Below are positions 48,489 through 63,466 of a DNA stretch of 64,000 nucleotides, piece by piece. A program made the position numbers and the translations under genes. A model generated the notes under the pieces. The model was given only the letters and a program-made list of their open reading frames with translations. It had not been told where the DNA came from and searched no databases. Each line of letters starts with the position of its first letter. Position 1 is the stretch's first letter. Source of the DNA: Williamsia limnetica. Its GTDB lineage: Bacteria > Actinomycetota > Actinomycetes > Mycobacteriales > Mycobacteriaceae. The stretch covers positions 124,001-188,000 of the forward strand of contig NZ_QJSP01000004.1 in assembly GCF_003217475.1 (NCBI RefSeq), written 5' to 3'.

Positions 48489-50042
48489 CTACCGCCCGGG
48501 CAGGAACTTCAGCGACTTGATGAAGGTCGGCACGATGCGCAGGAAGACGCTCCGCGGAACGCCCTTGATTCCGCCGAGACCGATGACCCGCTGCTCGGCG
48601 ATCGTCTGCGGTTCGGTGTATTTGAGCAGCCCCTCGGCGCCGTGGCGACGTCCGACCCCGGAGATTCCCATGCCGCCCATCGGAGCGGCCGTGGAACCCC
48701 AGGCGGCGGCGTAACCCTCGTTCAGGTTCACGGTGCCCGCCCGCAGTTCTGCGGCGATCTTGCGTCCCTCGTCCGACGTTCCCGCGAAGACACTGGCGTT
48801 GAGGCCGTATTCGGTGTCGTTGGCCCGCTTCACCGCCTCGTCAACGGTGTCCACCGGATAGACCGCGACCAGCGGCCCGAAGGTCTCGGCTGCGAAGCAC
48901 TCCATGCCTTCGGCGACCCCGGTCAGTACGGTCGGCTCGTAGAAGAACGGGCCGAGGTCGTCGCGGCGGTTGCCCCCGGCCAGTACCACCGCCCCCTTCT
49001 CTTTCGCGTCCGCGACATGCGCGGCGACGGTGTCGACCTGGGCGGCGGAGGCGAGCGATCCCATCTCGGTGGTGAAGTCGTAGGCGCTGCCCAACTTCAT
49101 CTCCGCGACCCGCTTGGCGAACTTCGCCGAGAACTCCTCGGCGACGGGGTTCTCCACGTAGATCCGTTCGATCGAGATGCACAGCTGCCCGGAGTTGGAG
49201 TAGCAGGCGCGCACGGCCCCCTCGACTGCGTTGTCGATATCGGCGGTCTTGGTGATGATCATCGGATTCTTGCCACCGAGCTCGGCGGAGAAGCCGATCA
49301 GGCGGCGGCCGCACTGCTCGGCGAGCGTTGCTCCGGTCGCCGACGAGCCGGTGAACATCAGGTAGTCCGCCTTGGCGACGATCGCCTGTCCCACCACGGA
49401 GCCCGGGCCAGGCACCACGGCGAAGAGCTCCTTGGGGAGACCGGCCTTGTACAGCAGTTCCACCATCGCCAGGGCGCAGTAGGGTGTCTGGCTGTCGGGC
49501 TTGAGGACCACGCCATTACCGGCCATCAAGGCGGCCAGCCCGTCGGACACCGCCAGCGTCATCGGGTAGTTCCACGGCGAGATCACGCCGACCACACCCT
49601 TGGGCTGATAACGAACCCGGGCGTCGGTCGCGAGCGGCAGCATGCCCTTGACCTTGCCTGCGGCGAGCAGCTTCGGACCGGTCTTGGCGTAGTGCCGCGC
49701 GGTCATCGCGACGTCGAGGACCTCTTCCTGGGCGTAGCTGCGAGCCTTGCCCGTCTCGGCCTGCGCCATGTCGGCCAGCGCGTCGAGATTCTTCATCACC
49801 AACGCCGCGAACTCGATGAGGATCGCCGCCCGCTCACGCGGCCACACCTGTGCCCACGTGCGTTGGGCGGCACGCGCGATCTCGAAGGCGGCATCGACGT
49901 CGGCGGCGGTTCCCACCGGGACGGTCGTCATCTCGGTGCCGCTGAACGCCTCGAGCACCGGCCGCGTCGGCCGGGATCCCATGTCGTCGATCGCGATGAG
50001 TCCGCGCAACCGGTCGAATGTCGCTGTGTCTGGTTTGGCCAT
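48489..50042 (-). CDS. gabD2: Succinate-semialdehyde dehydrogenase (GabD2-type)
   Basis: A 517-aa aldehyde dehydrogenase. Key elements: ISPWNYPMTL and KPDSQTP for NAD(P), FTGSSATG, the catalytic glutamate in AELGGKNPM, the catalytic cysteine in NSGQLCISIERIY, and FGPLVAVYPV. The N-terminal FSGTEMTTVPVGTAADVDAAF and the C-terminal FLRIVPTFIKSLKFLPGR match the mycobacterial GabD2 branch, which forms succinate with NADP. ATG follows ATAGGGGAAAACGAC. It is 11 nt downstream of rraA, suggesting co-transcription. Confidence 0.9.
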   Translation of the reverse strand: MAKPDTATFDRLRGLIAIDDMGSRPTRPVLEAFSGTEMTTVPVGTAADVDAAFEIARAAQRTWAQVWPRERAAILIEFAALVMKNLDALADMAQAETGKARSYAQEEVLDVAMTARHYAKTGPKLLAAGKVKGMLPLATDARVRYQPKGVVGVISPWNYPMTLAVSDGLAALMAGNGVVLKPDSQTPYCALAMVELLYKAGLPKELFAVVPGPGSVVGQAIVAKADYLMFTGSSATGATLAEQCGRRLIGFSAELGGKNPMIITKTADIDNAVEGAVRACYSNSGQLCISIERIYVENPVAEEFSAKFAKRVAEMKLGSAYDFTTEMGSLASAAQVDTVAAHVADAKEKGAVVLAGGNRRDDLGPFFYEPTVLTGVAEGMECFAAETFGPLVAVYPVDTVDEAVKRANDTEYGLNASVFAGTSDEGRKIAAELRAGTVNLNEGYAAAWGSTAAPMGGMGISGVGRRHGAEGLLKYTEPQTIAEQRVIGLGGIKGVPRSVFLRIVPTFIKSLKFLPGR

Positions 50043-50053
50043 GTCGTTTTCCC

Positions 50054-50539
50054 CTATTCCGAGGCGACGAGGACGATGCCGTCATCGTCGCTGTATGCCA
50101 GATCGCCGGGAGTGAAAGTGATGCCGCCGAGCTCGACCGGCACGTCTCGCTCGCCCGCTCCGGACTTGGTGGACTTGCGAGGATTGGTCCCGAGCGCCTT
50201 CACGCCGATGTCCAGGGTCCCGATGATCTTGGAGTCGCGGATCGCGCCGTTGACGATGATCCCTGCCCAGCCGTTGGACCGGCCCAGTTCCGCGATCACG
50301 TCGCCGACGAGAGCCGTGTGCAACGATCCGGAACCGTCGATCACCAGTACCCCACCGTTGCCGGGTTCACCGAGCACCTCTTTGAGCAGGGCATTGTCCT
50401 GCAGGCACCGCACGGTCGTGACCCGTCCGACGAACTCGCGCCGGCCCCCGTACTGGGTGAATTGAAGATCGCAGCTGCGTACGTCCGCGCCGATTTCGTC
50501 TACCAGATCGGCCGTCGCGACAAAGGTCGTCTCAGTCAT
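50054..50539 (-). CDS. rraA: RraA-like protein (RNase activity regulator / MenG-like)
   Basis: A 161-aa RraA/dimethylmenaquinone-methyltransferase-like fold, known to inhibit RNase E in enterobacteria; some relatives are HMG aldolases. Conserved segments: [57 protein letters not shown], and [15 protein letters not shown] 50539 is preferred over an in-frame TTG 6 nt upstream. The M. tuberculosis homologue Rv3853 also follows hns. The actual biochemical role here is open. Confidence 0.92.
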   Translation of the reverse strand: MTETTFVATADLVDEIGADVRSCDLQFTQYGGRREFVGRVTTVRCLQDNALLKEVLGEPGNGGVLVIDGSGSLHTALVGDVIAELGRSNGWAGIIVNGAIRDSKIIGTLDIGVKALGTNPRKSTKSGAGERDVPVELGGITFTPGDLAYSDDDGIVLVASE

Positions 50540-50613
50540 GGACAACAGCGTAACGACTTGTACTTACTCGCCGGTAACCAACGGGTCGGAGCGGGCATCC
50601 ACCGCCCGCCCGG

Positions 50614-50859
50614 TCACCAGTTGATGTCCGGCTCCGCGGCATCCCCGGACCCGACCTCTGCCTCGGTGCCGCCGATCTCCACCACGTCGCCGATCGCCAG
50701 TTGCCGGCCGCGGCGGGTCTCGATGTCACCGTTGACACGCACCAGTCCGTCGGCGATCACTTCCTTCGCCTCGGACCCCGATTCGATCAGATTGGCGAGT
50801 TTCAGAAACTGGCCCAGACGGATGGTGTTGTCGCGGATCGGAATTGTTTCTCGGCTCAC
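50614..50859 (-). CDS. S4-domain RNA-binding protein (YbcJ-like)
   Basis: An 81-aa protein that is nearly all S4 domain: [50 protein letters not shown]. It probably binds structured RNA or a ribosomal particle. GTG start at 50859, GTG AGC CGA. Divergent from lysX with 62 nt between the starts; upstream of rraA on the same strand, 74 nt away. Confidence 0.9.
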   Translation of the reverse strand: MSRETIPIRDNTIRLGQFLKLANLIESGSEAKEVIADGLVRVNGDIETRRGRQLAIGDVVEIGGTEAEVGSGDAAEPDINW

Positions 50860-50921
50860 CGTTCAATCATGGCACCGCCACGATAACGTTACGTCGGACC
50901 AGCCGTGGAAAGGCAACACCT

Positions 50922-53900
50922 GTGAGCGTGGATTTACCTGAAAGCCAAGAAGTGGCAAGGCCAACCGAGCATCACGTGGTGCGCCGAACTCCCCCGTCGG
51001 GTTTCTTCAAGAACGCGCCCCGGCACACGAGCTGGGTCGTCGGCGTCCTCGCCGGGATATCCCTCATCAGCAGCCTTTCTGTGCAATTCCGACGCCTCAC
51101 CGAAGTACCTCGCACGTACGTCGACAATTACATTGTCGTGGCCCCCGATACCAGTTTCGCGTGGGCATTCGTGCTGGGACTGTTGGCATTTGCGCTTGCC
51201 TCCCGTAAGCGGATCGCCTGGTGGCTCACGGTTGTCTACATTCTGTTGTTCGGCACGGCCAACGTCATCTACCTCTTCGAGCCCTTCGCCTCCGACAACG
51301 GCGTCGACACGGTTGTCCGGGTCAACATCTTCATCGGCCTGGCGATCCAGTTGCTCGCGCTCGGCTACCTCGTGGCCAGCTACCGGCAGTTCTATACAAA
51401 GGTCCGCAGTGGCGCGATCTGGCGGGCCCTCGGCGTTCTCGTCGCAGGCCTCGTCGCCGCATCTCTCATCGGTTGGGGCCTGGTCGAGATCTGGCCGCGC
51501 GACCTGAAGCAGTCCGAGCGGTTGCCGTACGCGATCAACCACGTGGTGACCTTCGGGTCGATCGACGTGTCCACCGACTTCGACAACCACCACACCTACG
51601 CCGCGCTCGAGACGTTCCTCGGCCTCCTCGGGGCCTTGGCGCTCATCGCGGCCGCGCTGATCCTGTTCCGATCGCAGCGCTCGAGCAACTCCATGACGCC
51701 CGCGGACGAACGCCTCATCAGGTTGCTGATCGAGGGATACAGCGGCGACGATTCCCTGGCTTTCTTCTCCACCCGGCACGACAAGGCGGTTGTCTTCGCA
51801 CCCAACGGCATGGCCGCGATCACCTACCGCGTCGAAGTCGGGACGGCCATGGCCGGCGGAGACCCCATCGGCGACAAGAAATACTGGCCCGACGCGGTGG
51901 CCGAGTTCATCAAGGTCTGCGATGAATACGGATGGCATCCGGGCGCCATCGGCGTCAGCCTCCACGGGGCCGAGGTCTGGGAGGCCGCACGGTTCACGAC
52001 GCTCAACATCGGCGACGAGGCGATCGTCCACACCCGCGGATACAACCTCAACGGTCCGGACATGAAAGCTGTCCGGCAGTCCGTCGCCCGCACCAAGCGC
52101 GCAGGGATCACCGTGCGCATCGCTCGTCACGAAGACCTGAGCGACGAGCAGATGGCTGCGATGATCGCCCGCGCCGACGCCTGGCGCGACACCGACGAAG
52201 AGCGTGGCTTCTCCATGGCGCTCGGCCGACTCGGCGATCCGCAGGACGGTCGATCGATTCTCGTCGAAGCGGTGCAGAACGCGGGCACAGACGACGAGAA
52301 GGTCGTCGGCATGCTCTCGTTCGTGCCCTGGGGCACCACCGGCGCCTCGCTGGACGTGATGCGCCGCGACCACAACTCGATCAACGGGCTCACCGAGACC
52401 ATGGTGACCGAGTTTGCCGAGAACGCCGAAGCCTTCGGCATCCTGTACATCTCCATGAACTTCGCGGCCTTCCGCGCCGTATTCGAAGAGGGCGGCCAGA
52501 TCGGCGCCGGCCCGATCATGCGCACGATGTACGGCGCGCTGACCTTCGCGTCCAAGTACGTGCAGATGGAATCGCTGTACAAGTCCAACGCCAAGTATCA
52601 GCCGCAGTGGGTGCCGCGCTTCCTCTGTTTCGAGGACGCCCGGACGGTGCCTCGTGTGGGTCTTGCCGCCGTCGTCAACGAGGGGTTCGTCAAACTCCCC
52701 AAGTTCGGTAAAGGCCGGGACTTCACCGGTCAGGCGTCGTCCATCCCCGACGGGGTCGACGTGGATGCCGTGGCTGCCGAGATCGCCGGCATGGAAAAGG
52801 CCGAGCATCGTGGCCCGCGGCGGCCCGAGCAGGTTCGCGTCCGGTTGGCCAAGCTCGAACAGCTCACCGCCGCGGGCGTCGACGCCTATCCACCCGCTTA
52901 CCCGCCCACCCACACCATCGCCGAGGCGGTCGCCGCTCCCGAGGGGACGACGGGCAGGATCGCCGGGCGCGTCATCCGTATGCGCGACTTCGGCAAGGTG
53001 GTCTTCTGCGACCTCCGCGACTGGAGTGGCGACATGCAGGTCCTCGTCGATGCGAGCGCACTGCGTCCCGACACCCTCGACCTCGCGAGCACGGTCGACC
53101 TCGGCGATCTCATCGAGGTCAGCGGTGTCGTCGGCCGCAGCCGCAAGGGCGAGTTGTCGCTGCTGGCCAAGGACTGGCGGATGCTCGGCAAATGTCTGCA
53201 TCCCTTGCCCGACAAGTGGAGTGGCCTCACCGATCCCGAGGCCCGCGTTCGCCAGCGATATGTGGACCTGACGATCAACACGAAGGCGCGCGAACTCATG
53301 CGCGTGCACAGCGCCATCGTTAAGTCGATGCGGGACTATCTCGGTGGCCGGGACTACATGGAGGTCGAGACCCCGATCCTCCAGCAGATCCATGGTGGCG
53401 CCAATGCCGCACCGTTCCGTACCCACATCAACGCCTACGACCTCGACCTCTATCTCCGCATCGCGCCGGAGCTCTATCTCAAGCGGCTGTGCGTCGGCGG
53501 CCTGGAGCGGGTCTTCGAGATGGGTCGCAACTTCCGGAACGAGGGCGTGGACTTCAAGCACAACCCGGAGTTCACCAGCCTGGAAGCCTATGAGGCACAT
53601 AGCGATTACGACCGGATGCTGCATCTGACCCGAGAGATGATCCAGAAAGCCGCGGTCGCAGCGCACGGCGAGCAGGTCGTCTACATCGAGGGCAAGGACG
53701 GGGAGATCGAGAAGGTCGACATCTCCGGCGAGTGGCCGGTGAAGACGCTGCACGGCGCGGTGTCGGAGGCGATCAACGAGGACGTCACCCCGTACTCCGA
53801 CGTCGACACCTTGAAAGCGCTGTGCGACAAGCACGACATCCCGTACCGGAACGACTGGGACGCCGGGCAGGTGGCGCTCGAGATGTACGAACATCTCGTC

Positions 53901-54272
53901 GAGGACCAGACGACGTTCCCGACGTTCTACAAGGATTTCCCGACGTCTGTGTCGCCACTGACGCGTCAGCACCGGACCATCCCCGGGGTCACCGAACGCT
54001 GGGACCTGGTGGCATGGGGTGTCGAACTCGGTACCGCCTACACCGAACTGACCGACCCGGTGGAGCAACGCAAGCGCCTCACCGAGCAGTCACTGCTGGC
54101 CGCCGGCGGCGACCCCGAGGCGATGGAACTCGACGAGGACTTCCTGCAAGCCCTCGAGCACGGGATGTTCCCGACCGGTGGTCTCGGAATCGGTGTCGAC
54201 CGGATCGTCATGCTCCTCACCGGGCAGTCGATCCGCGAGACCCTCGCGTTCCCGCTCGCCAAGCCGAAGTGA
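50922..54272 (+). CDS. lysX: LysX: MprF-like lysylphosphatidylglycerol synthase fused to lysyl-tRNA synthetase
   Basis: A 1116-aa bifunctional membrane protein that charges tRNA with lysine and transfers it to phosphatidylglycerol, giving resistance to cationic peptides. Order: short cytosolic lead, about six or seven membrane helices (about 35-255), DUF2156 GNAT-like transferase (about 275-580, [16 protein letters not shown]), then an OB-fold and class II LysRS core with motif 2 around [20 protein letters not shown] and motif 3 [15 protein letters not shown] 50922 follows AAAGG. Same domain order as mycobacterial LysX (Rv1640c). The neighbour downstream is also conserved there. Confidence 0.95.
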   Translation: MSVDLPESQEVARPTEHHVVRRTPPSGFFKNAPRHTSWVVGVLAGISLISSLSVQFRRLTEVPRTYVDNYIVVAPDTSFAWAFVLGLLAFALASRKRIAWWLTVVYILLFGTANVIYLFEPFASDNGVDTVVRVNIFIGLAIQLLALGYLVASYRQFYTKVRSGAIWRALGVLVAGLVAASLIGWGLVEIWPRDLKQSERLPYAINHVVTFGSIDVSTDFDNHHTYAALETFLGLLGALALIAAALILFRSQRSSNSMTPADERLIRLLIEGYSGDDSLAFFSTRHDKAVVFAPNGMAAITYRVEVGTAMAGGDPIGDKKYWPDAVAEFIKVCDEYGWHPGAIGVSLHGAEVWEAARFTTLNIGDEAIVHTRGYNLNGPDMKAVRQSVARTKRAGITVRIARHEDLSDEQMAAMIARADAWRDTDEERGFSMALGRLGDPQDGRSILVEAVQNAGTDDEKVVGMLSFVPWGTTGASLDVMRRDHNSINGLTETMVTEFAENAEAFGILYISMNFAAFRAVFEEGGQIGAGPIMRTMYGALTFASKYVQMESLYKSNAKYQPQWVPRFLCFEDARTVPRVGLAAVVNEGFVKLPKFGKGRDFTGQASSIPDGVDVDAVAAEIAGMEKAEHRGPRRPEQVRVRLAKLEQLTAAGVDAYPPAYPPTHTIAEAVAAPEGTTGRIAGRVIRMRDFGKVVFCDLRDWSGDMQVLVDASALRPDTLDLASTVDLGDLIEVSGVVGRSRKGELSLLAKDWRMLGKCLHPLPDKWSGLTDPEARVRQRYVDLTINTKARELMRVHSAIVKSMRDYLGGRDYMEVETPILQQIHGGANAAPFRTHINAYDLDLYLRIAPELYLKRLCVGGLERVFEMGRNFRNEGVDFKHNPEFTSLEAYEAHSDYDRMLHLTREMIQKAAVAAHGEQVVYIEGKDGEIEKVDISGEWPVKTLHGAVSEAINEDVTPYSDVDTLKALCDKHDIPYRNDWDAGQVALEMYEHLVEDQTTFPTFYKDFPTSVSPLTRQHRTIPGVTERWDLVAWGVELGTAYTELTDPVEQRKRLTEQSLLAAGGDPEAMELDEDFLQALEHGMFPTGGLGIGVDRIVMLLTGQSIRETLAFPLAKPK

Positions 54273-54303
54273 CAGGGGCCGACCTCTGCGGGGGTGTAGG
54301 GAC

Positions 54304-55044
54304 GTGAACTGGTTCACCGAACACATCGTCGACACCGGCCGGTCCGCCGCTCTGGTGGCGATGGTCGGGTTCATCATCACCTACGGGATCACCCGCTCGA
54401 TCACCCGGAAGATCAAGGCCCGCAGCGCGACACCTGCGCCGGAGGGCGAAGAGTCCGGTGGCGCCGTCAACGACATCTATATCGGTGGGGTGCACATCCA
54501 CCACCAGGTGTGGGGAATCTTGCTGATCCTGGTCGCGGGGCTGCTCGAGTTCCGCTTCCAACCGGACTCGCCGTGGCGTGAGGTGCTCGCCGCGATGTTC
54601 GGAATCGGTGCGGCACTCGCTCTCGACGAGTTCGCGCTCTGGTTGCATCTCGAGGACGTCTACTGGTCCGACGAGGGACGCAAGTCGATCGACGCGGTGA
54701 TGATCGCCGCAGTGGTGGGGCTGGCACTCCTGGTCGGCACCACACCGCTCGGCATCGAGGGCAATCCGGGGAACGCCGTCGGCGTCATCTCCATCGCCAT
54801 CGCGGTGCTGATTCACGTTGCCTACACCATGGTGTGTCTGCTGAAGGGCAAGCTCGCCACCGGACTGATCGGCCTGGCGGTACCCGCACTGGGCTTCATC
54901 GGCACCCTCCGTCTGGCTCACCCCACCTCGTTCTGGGCCAAACGGTTCTACTCGCCGAAGAAGATCGCGCGCGCCGAGAAGCGATACGAGGTGTACGTCA
55001 ACCGCCGCGAGAGGATGCGCGATCTCGTCGGGGGCCGTGAGTAG
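54304..55044 (+). CDS. Conserved membrane protein beside lysX (Rv1639c-like)
   Basis: A 246-aa integral membrane protein with six or so helices. Notable is IYIGGVHIHHQVWGILL (about 58-75), a His cluster just before helix 2, and ALDEFALWLHLEDVYW, which could form a metal or lipid site; the C-terminus is basic (SPKKIARAEKRYEVYVNRRERM). GTG 54304 starts 31 nt after lysX on the same strand. It occupies the place of Rv1639c next to lysX in M. tuberculosis, so a role in lysyl-lipid handling is plausible but unproved. Confidence 0.88.
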   Translation: MNWFTEHIVDTGRSAALVAMVGFIITYGITRSITRKIKARSATPAPEGEESGGAVNDIYIGGVHIHHQVWGILLILVAGLLEFRFQPDSPWREVLAAMFGIGAALALDEFALWLHLEDVYWSDEGRKSIDAVMIAAVVGLALLVGTTPLGIEGNPGNAVGVISIAIAVLIHVAYTMVCLLKGKLATGLIGLAVPALGFIGTLRLAHPTSFWAKRFYSPKKIARAEKRYEVYVNRRERMRDLVGGRE

Positions 55045-55079
55045 CCCGGTCGACGCCGGCACAGCCTAAACTGGCCCAG

Positions 55080-55952
55080 GTGCAGCCACCCGGGACCTTT
55101 CACACCGTTGCGGGTATCCGAACCCATGTGGTGGTCGACGGTGCGGGTCCGCCGCTGCTGTTCCTGGCAGCGTTGGGCGGCAATTGGTTCGACTTCGATC
55201 AGGTCACCGAGATCCTGTCCGAGCGCTGGACGGTCATCCGGTACGACCGGCCGGGGTACGGCCTCTCCGATTCCCTCCCGGCCGGGCAGATCCCGTCGAT
55301 CGCGGACGAGACCGCCCGAATCGACGCCGTCCTCGACGCCCTCGGGATCACCGAGCCCGTCCTGCTCGCCGGCCATTCGCTGGCGTCCCTCTATGTCGAG
55401 GGCTACGCGAGAATGCGGCCGGATCGGGTCGCCGGCGTGATCATGCTCGACGGTTCGTACGTCATGCTGCCGCTGCAGCTGGTCCCGCCGAGCTGGAGCA
55501 ACGGGCTCGCGCACCTGGCGGCGCGTGTCATCAAAGCACTGCGGCTACCCCGTTCGGTGGTGGTTTGGGGACATGCCCTTGCCACCAGGCCCGGCCCACC
55601 CGATGGATTCACCAAAGCGCAGCGACTCTGGATCGCAGAGGTCTACGGTGGGACGCGCTATCCGCGGGCACTGCTGGTGGAGCAAGCGGCCTTCGGGGTG
55701 CTGAACTCAGAAGTGGTCGCGCTGCGACATACGCATCCGCTGTCTGTTCCCGCGTTGGTGGTGTCCGCGCTTCCCGCGCGACGAACACCGGTGCGATTGT
55801 TATGGAACTGGAAACAGGAGCGGTACGCACGGTTCCTGGGGGCCCGGTACCTGCCACTGAGCCCAGCGCGACACTTCTTCGTGGTCCAGCAGCCGACGCT
55901 GGCAGCCGAGCTGATCGACGGTTTCGGCGCCGAACTCGTCGTCAGAGGTTGA
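55080..55952 (+). CDS. Alpha/beta-fold hydrolase
   Basis: A 290-aa hydrolase with the nucleophile elbow AGHSLAS (Ser100), the oxyanion region PPLLFLAALGGNWFDF, and YDRPGYGLSDSLP, typical of the fold. A basic C-terminal half (LPARRTPVRLLWNWKQERYARFLGARYLP) ends in ARHFFVVQQP with the likely catalytic His. GTG 55080 start, 35 nt after the membrane-protein stop, so it may belong to the lysX transcript. The substrate could be an ester or peptide; unknown. Its end overlaps a small convergent gene by 11 nt. Confidence 0.9.
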   Translation: MQPPGTFHTVAGIRTHVVVDGAGPPLLFLAALGGNWFDFDQVTEILSERWTVIRYDRPGYGLSDSLPAGQIPSIADETARIDAVLDALGITEPVLLAGHSLASLYVEGYARMRPDRVAGVIMLDGSYVMLPLQLVPPSWSNGLAHLAARVIKALRLPRSVVVWGHALATRPGPPDGFTKAQRLWIAEVYGGTRYPRALLVEQAAFGVLNSEVVALRHTHPLSVPALVVSALPARRTPVRLLWNWKQERYARFLGARYLPLSPARHFFVVQQPTLAAELIDGFGAELVVRG

Positions 55953-56109
55953 AGCTGCGGAGCTCGTCCGTGGTGACGAGCCGTTCGCGGTTCTCGGGCA
56001 GCCGGCGGGCTAGACGTCGGTGGGCGATATAACCATCGGACCCGAAGATATGCGGGGTCATTCCGAGCAGTTGAGTGCGGCGGCGGGTGCGGGGGTTCGC
56101 CAGCTTCAC
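55942..56109 (-). CDS. Small basic protein of 55 aa, unrecognised
   Basis: GTG 56109 to TGA 55942, frame KLANPRTRRRTQLLGMTP, then IFGSDGYIAHRRLARRLPENRERLVTTDELRSFNL-type sequence (given here in two parts). It is Arg-rich and soluble, with GC-rich third codon positions that look coding; AGGA lies about 9 nt upstream of the GTG. It fills the gap after the alpha/beta hydrolase and overlaps its 3' end by 11 nt. No family recognised; could bind nucleic acid. Confidence 0.5.
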   Translation of the reverse strand: MKLANPRTRRRTQLLGMTPHIFGSDGYIAHRRLARRLPENRERLVTTDELRSFNL

Positions 56110-56403
56110 GACAGATCACATCCTGTTTAATGCTGTGGATACTCTTTTCGATACTTTATGTCGCTCACCGGTTGACCGCCAGCCAGAAACACAAGTATCC
56201 CTCGCGATATGTGTCGTGATGACCAAAAGCCTTGTTACTCTTCGCTGGTCAACGCGATATCGGTCTCCGAACGCTGTGACGTAGCACACGTTACGCCCGC
56301 AAAGACCACTTGGTCGGTAGCACACGCGGGCAAACCACATCTGCCCCAGGAATCACAAGGATCTGTCAGTCAACCGACAACGTCGGTGACGGTGGTGGGT
56401 GAG
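56110..56403. other. 294-nt AT-richer intergenic region
   Basis: Between the small 55-aa gene and the cutinase stop. It holds a repeated GTAGCACACG (about 56284 and 56316) and an AT-rich block near 56120-56160 that could be the promoter of the small gene. No hairpin terminator or gene was recognised. Confidence 0.45.
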
Positions 56404-57312
56404 TCAGGCCAGACCGGCGAGGTAGTTCTGTGCCCACTGGAGTGCGGTCACGCCGGGCTCGACCTGGAAGCGCGCGTAGTCGCCATGCGATCCGGACTGC
56501 AGGAAGCGGTTGAACGCAATGATCTGTGCGCGCGCCTTCTCGTTGCTCAGCTCATTGACCAGTGCACCCGGTCCACCCCTGGTCACCAGCTCGCTGACGA
56601 TCGCCCAGGCCTCTGCCTGGTACTGACCGAGCTGATCAGGGTTGGGGTCGCTGGTCTCTGCCAGATAGCCGGCGATTCGCGAGACGTAGTAGTCGCGCGG
56701 GATGTTGCAGTATTGGTCACCGGGCTCGCAGATCGTGAAGGTGCGGTCGCTCACCCAGCCGAACCCGCCCTGACGGGGCCCGCCGTTGCCTTCACCGGTC
56801 AGCTTCGGACCGATGAGCGCATCCTTTTTGGTGCGTCGCGGATCAGAGATCAGCACGGCGCCCGCGAACTGGCTCGGCTTGATGACGCCGCGGCGAGTGC
56901 CGACCTCCGCGGCGAAGTCGCCTGCCGCGTCTGCGCCCTGGCTGTAGCCGATGACCGCGATCTTCGTGCCGGGGCACCGGTTGGTCATCGTGATGGCCAG
57001 CCCCTCGGCGTTGGCCACGGCCTGAGCCTTGGACTTGCCGTAGATGCTGCCGCCGGTCTCCCAGGGGAACGCGGTCGCGTTGTAACCGACCAGCTGCACC
57101 CGCGTCTCCGACCCGAGGCCGGACGTCGGGTACGAGAGCATGCCCGGCACCTGTCCGTCGGCCGAGTTCTCCCAGGTTCCCGGGATGGCCAGGACGTAGA
57201 GCTCCGGGCAGTCTGCGGGGTCGGCGATCGCCGCCGGTGCGGATAAGACGCTGACGGTCCCCGCCGTCAAGATTCCTGCCGCCAGAGCACTGACCCACCG
57301 CCGCACACGCAT
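56404..57312 (-). CDS. Secreted cutinase-family serine esterase
   Basis: A 302-aa exported protein. The signal peptide is MRVRRWVSALAAGILTAG to ...APAAIADPAD; the mature enzyme begins near CPELYVLAIPGTW. Catalytic serine is Ser124 in GYSQGADAAG, acid in CEPGDQYCN (disulfide-flanked), and histidine in SGSHGDYARF, the order of cutinases and mycobacterial Culp proteins. ATG 57312 has AAGGA 6 nt upstream; an earlier in-frame start lacks this. It probably hydrolyses cutin-like polyesters, triglycerides or envelope lipids outside the cell. Confidence 0.93.
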   Translation of the reverse strand: MRVRRWVSALAAGILTAGTVSVLSAPAAIADPADCPELYVLAIPGTWENSADGQVPGMLSYPTSGLGSETRVQLVGYNATAFPWETGGSIYGKSKAQAVANAEGLAITMTNRCPGTKIAVIGYSQGADAAGDFAAEVGTRRGVIKPSQFAGAVLISDPRRTKKDALIGPKLTGEGNGGPRQGGFGWVSDRTFTICEPGDQYCNIPRDYYVSRIAGYLAETSDPNPDQLGQYQAEAWAIVSELVTRGGPGALVNELSNEKARAQIIAFNRFLQSGSHGDYARFQVEPGVTALQWAQNYLAGLA

Positions 57313-57423
57313 GTACTTTCCTTCACTCATTGATCGCGCCGGGCAGTTTCCCGCCCACTACATGACTCGCCAAGCTCCCCGAACCGAAATCATCATTGCA
57401 GTTCGGACTCGGTTTCGCGAGTC

Positions 57424-58882
57424 CTAGCGCTGCGGCGCCTGCGTCGGGACAATCGGCGCGGGGAGCAGTGTTTCGCCGGTGAGGAATCGGTCCGCTGCGG
57501 CGGCCGCGGCCCGTCCCTCGGCGATGGCCCACACGATCAGCGACTGACCACGGCCCGCGTCGCCGGCGACGAAAACACCGGGCACAGTGGTCTCGAAAGC
57601 GTCGTTACGCTTGACGTTTCCGCGCTCGTTGTAGTCGACACCGAGCTTGTCGAGGAAGTCGGCGCGCTCGGGCCCGATGAAGCCCATCGCGAGCAGGACG
57701 AGATCAGCCTCGAGTTCGAAGTCGCTGCCGTCGATCTTCTCGGGGCGGCCGTTGTTCATCATGACCTCGTGCGCGCGCAACCCGGCGACCTTGCCGTCGT
57801 TGCCCACAAATTCCTCAGTGTTCACCGAGAACACACGTTCGCCGCCCTCTTCGTGGGCTGACGAGACCCGGAACATCAGCGGGTACGTGGGCCACGGGGT
57901 CGAATCGGCGCGCTCGTCCGGCGGCCGCGGCATGATCTCGAACTGGTGCACGATCTCGGCGCCCTGCCGCAGCGAGGTGCCGAGGCAGTCTGCGCCGGTG
58001 TCGCCGCCACCGATGATGATGACCTTCTTGCCCTTGGCCGTGATCGGCGGCTGGCCGTCTTCGTCCAGGATGTCGTCGCCCTGCTGCACCCGGTTGGCCC
58101 ACGGCAGGAATTCCATGGCCTGGTGGATGCCGTCCAGCTCACGTCCGGGAATCGGCAGGTCGCGGCCCTGGGTCGAACCGTTGGCGAGGATGACGGAATC
58201 GAAATCGGCGCGCAGCTGCTCCACCGTGAGATCGACACCGACGTTGACGCCGGCACGGAACCGCGTCCCCTCGGCTTCCATCTGCTCGAGGCGGCGATCG
58301 ATGTGCCGCTTTTCCATCTTGAACTCGGGAATGCCGTAACGCAGCAATCCACCGATCCGGTCAGCCCGCTCGAACACCGTCACGTCATGACCGGCGCGGG
58401 TGAGTTGTTGTGCCGCTGCCAGTCCCGCAGGACCGGATCCGATCACGGCAACCGACTTGCCGGTCTTCTCCGACGGCAGCACCGGCGTGACCCAGCCCTC
58501 GTCGAAGGCGTTGTCGATGAGTTCGACCTCGACCTGCTTGATGGTGACCGCAGGCTGGTTGATGCCGAGCACACACGATGCCTCGCAGGGCGCCGGGCAC
58601 AACCGGCCGGTGAACTCCGGGAAGTTGTTGGTCGCGTGCAGGCGTTCGATACCGTCGGCCCAGCGATCCTTGTACACCAGGTCATTCCACTCGGGAATGA
58701 GGTTGCCGAGTGGGCAACCGTTGTGGCAGAAGGGGATACCACAATCCATACAGCGGCTGGCCTGGGTCTTGAGGGCATCGCGATCGAAGTCCTCGTACAC
58801 CTCTTTCCAGTCCATCAACCGCAAGGGCACCGGCCGCCGCTGGGGCAGCTCCCGCTCGGTGTGCTTGATAAAGCCTCTTTGA

Positions 58883-58890
<8 letters not shown>
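57424..58890 (-). CDS. gltD: Glutamate synthase small subunit
   Basis: A 488-aa FAD/iron-sulfur protein passing NADPH electrons to GltB. N-terminal cysteine groups [16 protein letters not shown] (about 42-57) and [12 protein letters not shown] bind [4Fe-4S] clusters; FAD motif [18 protein letters not shown] motif [12 protein letters not shown], and C-terminal [21 protein letters not shown] are intact. GTG 58890 overlaps the gltB stop by 8 nt (GTGGCTGA), so the subunits are coupled. Converts glutamine plus 2-oxoglutarate to glutamate with GltB. Confidence 0.97.

Positions 58891-63466
<4,576 letters not shown>

Noticed and set aside
48338-48520. 60-codon plus-strand frame before gabD2
   Set aside because: It runs into the 3' end of gabD2, has an odd composition and no ribosome site.
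48333-54068. Very long open frames antisense to gabD2 (710 codons) and lysX (over 1000 codons)
   Set aside because: They are mirror frames of high-GC genes with strong motifs on the other strand. The translations are Arg/His/Gly-rich, lack any family features, and have no ribosome sites.
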